A DNA stretch of 64,000 nucleotides, taken from positions 95,466-159,465 of the forward strand of contig NMRB01001414.1 of NCBI GenBank assembly GCA_002633025.1, written 5' to 3'. This document shows, piece after piece, positions 48,801 to 56,823 of the stretch. A program made the translations under genes and the position numbers. Position 1 is the stretch's first letter. Each line of letters starts with the position of its first letter. Below the pieces are notes generated by a model. The model made no database searches. It worked only from the letters and a program-made list of their open reading frames with translations, and was not told where the DNA came from. This DNA is from Notospermus geniculatus. Its lineage: Eukaryota > Nemertea > Pilidiophora > Heteronemertea > Lineidae.

Positions 48801-51800
48801 AGGACTAAATACCTGATCATCATGTGATTTATCTGCAAGTGCCCCAGTCCACGTCAGCGCCATCGTCGACACAGTCTGCTGATTATCATAATGAGGGACT
48901 TGCCGCCATGATTCTAACTCAGTGTAGTATTTGTGTCCGCGTGTTTTGTTTGGAAATATTGGTCCGCCCTCTGGCCGTCTGGCTTTTGTAGTTCCATAGG
49001 AACCTGCCTTAAGTGTGGCTACTTCCTCCTGTAAATGAGGAAAAAGAAATATGAAGTTTGGCATTGAAAAGTTGGTCAGGATGAAGGCATTTGAAGAGGA
49101 CTATTTTGGATGATTTACTTGAAGGCAATCCTACCTTATCCTTGGGTGATCCGTCCCTGCTCATGTAGAGTTTCCCCTCCGAAGCTATCACAACCAACGA
49201 GACGAACAAGTCACCCCCGTTGGAGGATGGCGCATCGAGAGGGTGGATGAAACCTTTAAACATAGCCAGGTTCTTGGCGCCGCCTCCGAACTCTTTCTTG
49301 ATAACATGACGGAACTGATACTCCACTTTGCTGCTGCGGACCAAAGTAACCTGTACAAAAAATAAATATTGTAGTCCTGATACTAAAAAGTGTTGTTAAA
49401 TTATTGGACCCAGAGCTGAATGCTAAATACGGCATTATTGGCACTAAAAACTCAAGAGTGAAGGTGCACAGGGTTCAAAGTTCATGACCATTTGGGCTAA
49501 AATGTGACCTGGATTTTGCGACCCCAAAAATTGATGATCTAATGCATTTTGTATTGTGTGCGACTTGATTTTTTGGTCTGTTCAACCAAAATCTGCTTTT
49601 TCAGAATATGAACTTTGATCCCTGGTACAGGAGAAGGAAACTGGAGTGCTCATGGACAACTTGAGCACTCCAGAAATAGAGAGTTGTATGTCCTATCACA
49701 TGGGTCTGACCCGTCACAGTACATGTAGTACTTACTTCATCAGGATAGGAATAATTCTGCGGGTGCTTGTACTTGATCCAGTGAAGCCCTGCTGGGTAGT
49801 CATCAGTGCGACAGGCTGATAGCTTGGTGATTCTTGTACTGTTCTTCCCCCACCAGCCAGGAATGCCAGATATCGTTATATGGCTTAGATTACATGTACC
49901 CATTGGAACTGAAATCAAGATGTTTACTTCAAAGGTCGAAGCTGATAGATGGTCGGGGGGAGGTGGCATTGTCACTGACATGCACTGGCAGTAACAAAGT
50001 TGAGTCAAGTCTGAAGTTCAGAGTCTGTTGTGGAAAACGGTTCACATTACTATAATCTTACCGTCGAGTTTTTGACACCGAGCCTCCTTCACACACCAGG
50101 CACAGTTCTCATTCTGTTGAAGTCGTGTGAGGGTTGTGTCCGTTGGCAAGGCCTTCTTCCCCATAACCGTACAAGCTTGACATGAGGCAAGAGTTCCACA
50201 TATACCCGGGCATTTCTTCATCCGCATTTTGTCCCTGCAGAGCTGGAAGAGACAACACAAAGATACCATAAGCATCCCCACTGTTTTGTCCGGCAATGAC
50301 AAGTTTGGCACCTGTCACCTCTGAGGTCCTGGGTAGGGTTTCCTGTCAAACCCTGTACTCATGTGATAAAGAGGGTATAGAGAGGGTCTAAAGAGCCAAT
50401 AATGAGTCAAGTAAGAGCTCACGGCTCTCCACTCGTTATTTAAAAGACAAGTCTTTTCCAAACCACCCAGTCTTTCGTGAAAAAGACTGCCCATGCTCAC
50501 CCTGCCTTCACTCCTGTGCAAGCACCCACGACGGTGAGTTTCCTTCTTTTTGTAGCACCAGCCACACTCCGGGTCAGCAATGCAGGCACCGTCATGGGAA
50601 TACTGTTTGCAGTGGTCGGTCTGACGTGCTATCACAGCCTCACTCTGGAAAAGAACGAAGTACAATTCAGTGTTTCCGCCAGAGGATACTATGCTTGTAC
50701 CCTCGAACAGAAAAGGGCCATTTTCTTTAATTCCATGGGATTTTTGCCGATTTTGAAGCAATTAGTACCCTCAAACCTGGCAGAAACCCTGTACATACCT
50801 TGTACCATTCTCATGAAGCACATTCTCCATGCCTACATGTAGCTGGTAATATGAGCTGAGTCGTGTTCTGCACATCCATGTTTTGTCAAGTCCAATTTTT
50901 GCATGTGATGACACTTTTCCATAATATCCTCACCCGTTGCTAAGCAACGAGGATCTATTTCGTGCCAGGAAATTGTCATGAATGGCATGAATCATATAGT
51001 TCTCACCTCATGTTTTGCCAAAGGGGGCGGTACAATATACGCCCTCAGATCACCGAGCACGTTCCCGCGGTAACCACCCGCGATGAGGAGGGTGTTATCA
51101 TATGCCACAGCTGCAACATGGGAGAAGCGTCCGGAAGGTGGCATCGGAACATCTACTGGAATGAAAAAAGGTTTATTTTCTAGAAAATAAGAAAACTTTC
51201 TCCATGCATTTCTGACACACACAAGTTAATAGTAGCAAGAAAACTTTGCTGTCGTGAATCTGTGTTACATGTACAATAAAAACATGAAGACAACATTGTG
51301 TCATGTACCGGTACCGTACGATGTTATGTAAATATTCTATTTTCCTTTCCATATCATTCAAATATGATCATTCGGGACAAATTTACATTATTATTGACTG
51401 GGGAATGTCAAGCCTGACAATGTAACCTCATAATCATTCACTTTTGAGTAATTGCCTGCTTAGTTTTTATCAACTTGGCGCAATGGAAACATTGATGCCA
51501 GTCACCTGCTCTTCATGTGACATTAAGAAAATGGTGCCCGCCATGGAGGGGGACAGACCGAAATGTCACCCCGAGAAAACATTGTTGACCGAGGCCGCTT
51601 CGGCCGAGACATTATGCCGGGTAACATTAGAAAATGTTACACGGCCACGTGATGCGTATCGGCCAATCAAATTCAAGGATTTTACCTTGAGGTACGATAT
51701 TGCCTGTTGGTGGTGGAAACCCTGGACAGACTTGAGACGGCCTACATGTACATGTAGTGCCCTCTCAGCAGAATACAGGTGTCACATGATGAGTTTAATG

Positions 51801-54800
51801 GCAAAACATCACATGTGTAATGATGTCAATGGGTATGGGAAAAATTCACATGAATAGTTAATTATTTCCATCCATATGATTGTCCCAGTATACATATCGA
51901 GTTCAAACTCACTGTAAACAATTCGTGCTCACTGAAAGTGCAATGGCCCACTACAATACAAGGACTTGGGACTTGTATGGACCTGTTCAATATCCTGTTC
52001 AGTACTACAATGAAACTGATAGTCTATTCCAAATATTTGCCTAAGGAGTTCAAGTTTTTTCTTTATAAAATACATTATAGTCGCTGAGAGGATGCCTGGG
52101 TGAAATTCCAGCAAAAAAGAGGTCATTTGTGGTGGCATTTCCCCGAGTTTCCTGTTTTCATTGGAAATGAACATCCACCCCGGGGCCTTTGGCCACACAC
52201 AATACAAAACTTTATGGGGACAACAAAGGAAGACTTTCATATTGGTTTTGCACAGGATATCCCATTCAATACAGAAAACACAAAGGAATTTTGCTACAAA
52301 AGATGTGATAATTATGACAAGTGGAACCCCACTTTGCAGACACCTCTGGCAGGAGGACACCTCTCTATTGAGGACACGGAGGTTCAGTACAAAATTCCAG
52401 TCATTTTGACCTCTATGATATGGACACCTGCCGTTTGAGGACAGAATTTGTCAGTCCTAAGGGTAGTAACAGTTGTCCTTGTACAAGAATGATTTCAGGG
52501 TGTTTCACATGACAAAATACATGTTCACATTTTTGCAGCACGTCCCTTATCAACTTAGCGAAAATCTTACCTGAGAAATTTTTCTGGACATCCCGTAAAT
52601 TCACCCAAATATGGCATCCAAGGTGATAAAGGTAGAGTCCGTTATCGTAACAGATCTCATCATGACTGTGCTTGTGACTGTTTCCTCCGTAAACGACCAT
52701 GTAATTTCCCATAATATTCGCTGAGTGGAATGCTCGAGACTTTGGCGGCTTCCCGACATCTGAATCCGTATTGTAATGAATTTGTGACCAATAGTTCTTA
52801 TCGACATTGAAAGCATGAAGGAATTGGCTTCGTTCACTGAATCTGGCGTATTCTGGTTTTAAACCACCAAACACCAGCAGAGATTTTGATTCCGGGTGGT
52901 AGACTGTGGAATGACCTATGAGTCGCCTAACTGTGTCCTTTCCACCTTTGACTGCAACAACTTCCCATTTTATTGCTTCAGGAACAACTATTCGGTACAT
53001 ATTTGATGAAAATGATCCATTTTGATGTCGTCCACCAAAAACGTACAACCATCTTCCCTCGACTAATGTTGTTGTATGGTATACCAGGCCAGGGGGGTGA
53101 AAATTACTCGTGTTCGCTTTCAAGCTCCAAGACTCTGCAGTGACATTGTAGTGCCAGAGTTGATTTGAGTGAGTATTATCTTCAAACATACCACCAAACA
53201 TAAACAAATCCGCTCCAACTGCAGTGACAGTGTGACCATAGCAACCCCGCGGCCACGGCGTGGATCGTGCAGTTGTAATCCAACGATTTTGTACAAAACT
53301 AAAATGCAAAAGATCACTAAGAAAACCATTCAAATTGTGCCCACCGAATATCCATAAACTTTGTGAGGGTTTTAGAAATGCCCCTGCATGGCCAACACGG
53401 GCTGAAAAACCAGACTCGGGGTAAGCAACGATATTCCACGAATTCACGTTATCGCTCACATTGAGGGCTATTTGGCAGTCCACCCCTGCATAGCCGTTAA
53501 CACAGACACACTTTTTCTTGAAAATACTCCACTTCCCCTGACCGCAGTTATTTGGATTCATCTCCAACTCGCATGAGTCACCATAGTAACCATTGTTGCA
53601 GTGGCACACGTGATCTTTGCAGGTACCCTTGCCATTGCAGTCCAGTGGACAGTTTGTGATCTTGTACATGGCTTCAAATCCACTCAAAACGTAGTTCCTA
53701 TCACTGTAGAAGTATATCAGCATCTGCAGCAGAAGAAAGAGATCATAATGTAGAAGAGCGAATAAAACTGCCAAGAAAAATTCTGGTAAGATTTAAGTTG
53801 CTGGTATAAATGCTAATAGGAGGAGCCTAACAGTGGCCGATTTAGGGGAGCACAGTGAGCACATGCCCCCCCCCCTTTGCAGCAGAGTGATAGGTTTTTG
53901 TGCCTCAGACTCAGACGCCTGGAAAATGCATTTTGGCATCCCATTTTTGAAAATTTTCTGGGGCGCCCCCTTTCCAGAAATCCTGGATCCACCCCTGCGT
54001 AATACAATAGGAGCTGTGAGCGAGTTGACCACTAGGTGTCACTAGGGCCCAATTCAATGCATCTAGCGGACCCAGTCATTATCGATCGAGCAGCGATCAT
54101 AATAGATTTCCTCTACGGTACATTTGGTCCGCTAAGACTGTGCTGCCATCTGTTGGCAATATGCGCGGCTGACTGCTCCTATTGAATGACAATACTTACA
54201 TATCCAGATTTAGCTGATAATGTATCAGGTACAGTGTTCCCACTGAAGCTGCCCAATAATCGACTAGAATATGACCGGCCATCAAACACAAATAGGAAGT
54301 CATAGGTACACTCCGTATCCATCTTTGTGAAATCAAGCGTGATGTATTGTTTCGGGTGCGGTGCTGGAAGTGGAAAGGACAGATTTCAATGTAAGGTGGT
54401 GTCCCTACCCACATGATATCTGTAGTATGTAACAGGATGTCACTGTAGTACCGGCAGTATGTAACAGGCTGTCATTGTCATCAGCCAGTGATTACATCAG
54501 GGAACATTGGCTGCATTTGATACAACAATAAGCTAGGTTTCCTACACTCAGTAACCATTACAAAGGGTACAACTGTCTGGAAAAAAGTTATAAAGTTAAA
54601 GTTTGGGTTTATACAATGTAGTCTGATATCAACTACGGTAGAGGTTCTCATCCGACTTTACACTTTACCCCCCAGTCTGTCCTGAAAAATTTTACTAGAA
54701 CTCTGATGAGCTGCCCATTCAGCGCTACAATCGAGCATTTCCGACCAATACCCATTCATACACTTGAGTGGAGAGAGGCCAGCGAGGCAAAGAGACTTCC

Positions 54801-55126
54801 CCAAAGTCTCATGCCCAGTGGACTGTGATTCGAACCAGGGACCCTCTGACGGCTAGTCGGAGACCCGAACCACTATACCACTGGACAGAGTAAGTGTCAC
54901 ACATGTTCAGCAATACCGCAGACTTACCCACAATTAACCATTCACAATGTGCATTTGGAGGATAATCGCTGACACCATCTGTCAGAATCCCCTCAGTGAG
55001 GTTGGTGATGATTTTGCGACCACTGCATCCAAAAGCACCATCAAGTTGGACAAGCAGTAGTCCCACCAATAGGTGACTCAGCTTGACAAGGCGAGAACAG
55101 ATGACCATCTCTCGCAGTCTGTTCAT
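36836..55126 (-). CDS. MEGF8: Multiple EGF-like domains protein 8, missing its 3' end
   Basis: Very large surface protein; in vertebrates MEGF8 works with MOSMO/MGRN1 to restrain Hedgehog signalling. Thirty-two phase-consistent exons encode about 2483 residues: 55126-54928, 54363-54200, 53723-52571, 51155-51007, 50644-50501, 50242-50062, 49908-49736, 49350-49135, 49028-48813, 48492-48247, 47542-47436, 47303-47041, 46690-46471, 46296-46070, 45963-45822, 45183-44958, 44695-44533, 44335-44142, 43926-43628, 43381-43234, 43037-42857, 42646-42483, 42361-41940, 41797-41647, 41536-41338, 41148-40925, 40571-40313, 39990-39810, 39588-39396, 39045-38878, 37581-37430, 37161-36836. Order: signal peptide 1-33, CUB (34-140), EGF (to 200), kelch block with FGG repeats (215-555), PSI modules (560-1070), EGF (1095-1175), laminin-EGF (to 1270), CUB2 (1270-1410), EGF, kelch block 2 (1490-1820), PSI modules (1825-2145), EGF/laminin-EGF (2165-2430). 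This is the human MEGF8 order. The expected transmembrane helix and cytoplasmic tail (about 350 residues in human) were not found. Confidence 0.93.
38041..38526. other. Assembly gap in MEGF8 intron 30
   Basis: 486 N positions between exons 31 and 30. The flanks are repeat (GGCCCCCAAGTGGCAAAG on the left; ACGGACGTACGGACGTACCG on the right). No exon appears to be missing, because the flanking exons join in phase. Confidence 0.97.
38669..38860. mobile_element. MITE related to the SDR intron 3 element
   Basis: AAAATGAGTCAGAATGTGC at the left is mirrored by GACACATTCTGACTCATTTT at the right, followed by GGGTCACATATG. It is a diverged relative of 22345-22558 in MEGF8 intron 30. Its left tip is replaced by the neighbouring repeat. 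Confidence 0.65.
39644..39710 (+). repeat. tRNA-like SINE head, plus orientation
   Basis: A-box-like TGGTCTAGTGG (39647) and B-box-like AGTTTGAATCC (39690) lie in MEGF8 intron 28. Confidence 0.5.
40009..40167. mobile_element. Pogo/Tigger-like MITE, short form, MEGF8 intron 27
   Basis: It starts CAGTGCACTCTCGATTTTAC and ends ATATCGAGGGGGACTG, with TA on both sides. Internal phrases CCGGATATTACGAACCCAAC and CTTGGACCCCGA match the longer element at 45263-45704 in another intron of the same gene. Confidence 0.82.
40673..40828. mobile_element. hAT-like MITE, CAG..GGATCCAG family (copy 2, inverted)
   Basis: CAGTGGCGGATCCAGGATTT at the left, CTCTGGATCCGCGCCTG at the right. GGAAACA occurs just outside or at both ends, suggestive of but not an exact target duplication. 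It lies in MEGF8 intron 26. Confidence 0.65.
42733..42841. repeat. 27-bp minisatellite next to MEGF8 exon 21 donor
   Basis: Four units of GACAAAATTGGGCAAATTTAC plus GTCCGA, ending about 16 bases from the exon 21 donor at 42856. Confidence 0.9.
43505..43580 (-). repeat. tRNA-like SINE head remnant
   Basis: On the minus strand A-box-like TGGTTGAGTGG and B-box-like GAGTTTGACTCC lie in MEGF8 intron 19. Confidence 0.45.
44730..44896. mobile_element. hAT-like MITE, CAG..GGATCCAG family (copy 3)
   Basis: CAGGTGCAGATCCAGAGAGG at the left, AATCCTGGATCCACCCTTG at the right. Same orientation and body phrases as copy 1. It lies in MEGF8 intron 16. Confidence 0.65.
45263..45704. mobile_element. Pogo/Tigger-like MITE, long form, MEGF8 intron 15
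   Basis: It starts CAGTCCTCCCTCGCTATTAC and ends AATAGCGAGGGAGGACTG, an essentially perfect terminal repeat, with TA on both sides. Sub-terminal GGATATTACGAACCCAAC and CCTTGGACCCCGAGGGG are shared with 40009-40167. The 442-bp form carries about 280 extra internal bases without an ORF, so the 159-bp form may be an internal deletion of it. Confidence 0.88.
46759..46972. repeat. 104-bp tandem duplication in MEGF8 intron 12
   Basis: AGTGGGATGTTGG begins copies at 46759 and 46863. Both continue through CCTATGCTACAAAGTACAGA and GGAAGGCTGTT, with several differences. Confidence 0.85.
47557..47751. mobile_element. Palindromic MITE directly upstream of MEGF8 exon 11
   Basis: The arms (ATAATAAACAAGAAGTCAAT... 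through ACCCCAACCGGGGTC...) are nearly perfect complements over about 95 bp around the centre AGAAAAGTCTTTTCT. On the minus strand the element ends only about 15 bases before the exon 11 acceptor (exon starts 47542), so it supplies the branch-point region. A half copy lies at 29638-29760. Confidence 0.9.
48595..48790. repeat. Direct repeat of a 'GGCCATATTG' unit in MEGF8 intron 9
   Basis: TCAAGATGGCGACTCTGGTG near 48597 and TCAAGATGGCGGCTCTGGCA near 48743 both run into GCCATATTGAAA. The spacing is about 146 bp, similar to the units at 35480-36295. Confidence 0.7.
50935..50952. promoter_or_regulatory. RFX X-box-like palindrome in MEGF8 intron 4
   Basis: CGTTGCTAAGCAACG is a perfect inverted repeat matching the RFX X-box consensus (GTNRCC/N-spaced/RGYAAC). 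It lies in the intron between MEGF8 exons 4 and 5. A single motif in an intron is weak evidence, and it may simply be the tip of a small hairpin. Confidence 0.3.
52312..52445 (+). mobile_element. CAGTGGAACCTC-type repeat, degraded, MEGF8 intron 3
   Basis: AAGTGGAACCCCACTTTGCA, then GACACCTCTGGCAGGAGG, CCTCTCTATTGAGGACAC and GGACACCTGCCGTTTGAGG. Same family as 30803-30979, without intact ends. Confidence 0.6.
53831..53996. mobile_element. hAT-like MITE, CAG..GGATCCAG family (copy 4)
   Basis: CAGTGGCCGATTTAGG at the left, AATCCTGGATCCACCCCTG at the right, in MEGF8 intron 2. The left end is the most diverged of the four copies. Confidence 0.6.
54640..54890 (-). mobile_element. tRNA-headed SINE in MEGF8 intron 1
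   Basis: On the minus strand a tRNA-like head has A box TGGTATAGTGG and B box GGTTCGAATCA about 35 bases later (54880-54827), with class I-like spacing. It is followed by GACTTTGGGGAAGTCTC and CCTCGCTGGCCTCTCTCC, a body typical of invertebrate SINEs. The head lies about 40 bases from the exon 1 donor. Confidence 0.7.
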
Positions 55127-56504
55127 TATACAACATGGGNNNNNNNNNNNNNNNNNNNNNNNNNNNNNNNNNNNNNNNNNNNNNNNNNNNNNNNNNNNNN
55201 NNNNNNNNNNNNNNNNNNNNNNNNNNNNNNNNNNNNNNNNNNNNNNNNNNNNNNNNNNNNNNNNNNNNNNNNNNNNNNNNNNNNNNNNNNNNNNNNNNNN
55301 NNNNNNNNNNNNNNNNNNNNNNNNNNNNNNNNNNNNNNNNNNNNNNNNNNNNNNNNNNNNNNNNNNNNNNNNNNNNNNNNNNNNNNNNNNNNNNNNNNNN
55401 NNNNNNNNNNGACCATAGTCCTTGATATTTCAAAATGAAATCAACATACTGTAGGTTTGCAATTCTTGCAACCTCCATACAGGGTAAGAAACCGAAAAAA
55501 GAAAGCTTATTGCTGTCTGGAGTGTGCGTTACAGAAATCCCAGTATATTTCACGTCTTGATTCTGATCTCTGATCACAGTGTCGATTTCAAGATTTGCGT
55601 GACTCAACAGACATAAGCACAGCCATATAAAGAAATTAGCCAGCATGTATAAGAAAATTCTACAAATTATGGACGGATGAATGTAAAATATCAAATAGAC
55701 TTGGTCTAAAATGGAAGATGATGACTTTTAAGCCAAGAATAACACAGTTATGCTACTAACTATTCAGTATCAACTGCAGCATAGTTGATTCAATTTAAGT
55801 GTCAATCAACTTAGTTGTTAATTGGGTTTTAATTTAAACTGTCAGTCAACCGAACTTCTGACTGTGTTCAATATGAAACTCATGGAAGAAACTCCCTGCT
55901 AAGCCATAATGAAATTCAACCCCCTCAACAAACTACCCTATCACATATTCCGATATCTCATTTTTAGCACCATTGTCAAAGCCATGGTCAAGTTTCAGAT
56001 AAACGAAAAATTGGGCTGGGAACACAGAGGCCAGCATTATAATATACCCTAGGCATTGTGTTCTGTATCACCCAGATTGCACCGACTGAGGCCTTGTTTG
56101 CACCTCGGGCTTTGCTTGCATCTACACAACTCTTGACTTGTTTGGTCCCCGTAGGGTAATACTTGCACCCACTACGGTCGCCAAACAGCTGTGAGCAACA
56201 AGTAAACTTCGACAGGCATAAGTCCAAGAATTCAATGCATGAGTTCTGTGGGAAGGACTTGGACTTTGGATGTAACCTCTCCTCAGCCCTGTATCTAAAA
56301 CTACCTAAAGAATGGCAGGCGTGGGCGAAAAAATATTCAGCGGGTGAATTTCTTGGATCAAATATTTTGCAACTTGGATATGCAGAAGTATTGTTTAATA
56401 TTATGTGAGATAAATGAAGTACCAGTTGCCCCCTGTTATTATGCAAATATTTTGAAAAACAGCAATTGCCCACATCTTAGCCTAGAGTGACATACCTCCA
56501 CCAA
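55127..56504. other. Intergenic region between MEGF8 and TTLL11, with assembly gap
   Basis: It contains the MEGF8 5' flank, 271 N positions (55140-55410) starting 14 bases before the MEGF8 ATG, and AT-rich sequence without a recognised gene. The MEGF8 5' UTR and promoter are probably in or beyond the gap. A minus-strand open frame at 55434-55694 is unsupported. Confidence 0.6.
55140..55410. other. Assembly gap
   Basis: A run of 271 N positions immediately upstream of the MEGF8 start codon. Confidence 0.98.
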
Positions 56505-56510
56505 TTTATT
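56505..56510 (-). terminator. Candidate TTLL11 poly(A) signal
   Basis: AATAAA on the minus strand about 315 bases after the stop codon, beyond the inverted repeat at 56602-56728. Confidence 0.5.
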
Positions 56511-56601
56511 GGCAACAAAGCAATCTCAGTTTTACAAAGCAGTACTCCAGAATAACAACGTGGCAAATGACAGTGAATTTTTTTCAGTTGGCAAATATCT
56601 G

Positions 56602-56728
56602 GGCCAACCGCCACGAAACTCCGATAGCAGTAACAGGGCCTAACAGAGAAATTCTGTAATGGTAAAAGGCATTGTGTATCTCTCTGTTAGGCACTGTTAG
56701 TGCTATCGGAGTTTCGTGGCGGTCGGCC
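56602..56728. mobile_element. Inverted-repeat MITE in predicted TTLL11 3' UTR
   Basis: GGCCAACCGCCACGAAACTC... pairs with ...GAGTTTCGTGGCGGTCGGCC over about 50 bp, with a loop of about 25 bases. If the poly(A) site at 56505 is used, the hairpin is part of the mature mRNA. Confidence 0.82.
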
Positions 56729-56823
56729 TTGAAGGTGAACACTCCGTAGATGTTCAAAGGTACCAGTACAAAATCCAAGGTAATTGCCACCTGGGTCTGA
56801 ATCTGATCATTCAAGACGAAAAC

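Noticed and set aside
54827-54890. Functional tRNA genes at the A/B-box pairs
   Set aside because: Stems do not pair well enough, and the heads run into SINE bodies, so they are tRNA-derived repeats.
55434-55694. Minus-strand frame with a signal-peptide-like start upstream of MEGF8
   Set aside because: It runs into the N gap. MEGF8 exon 1 already has its own start and signal peptide, and no family similarity was seen.
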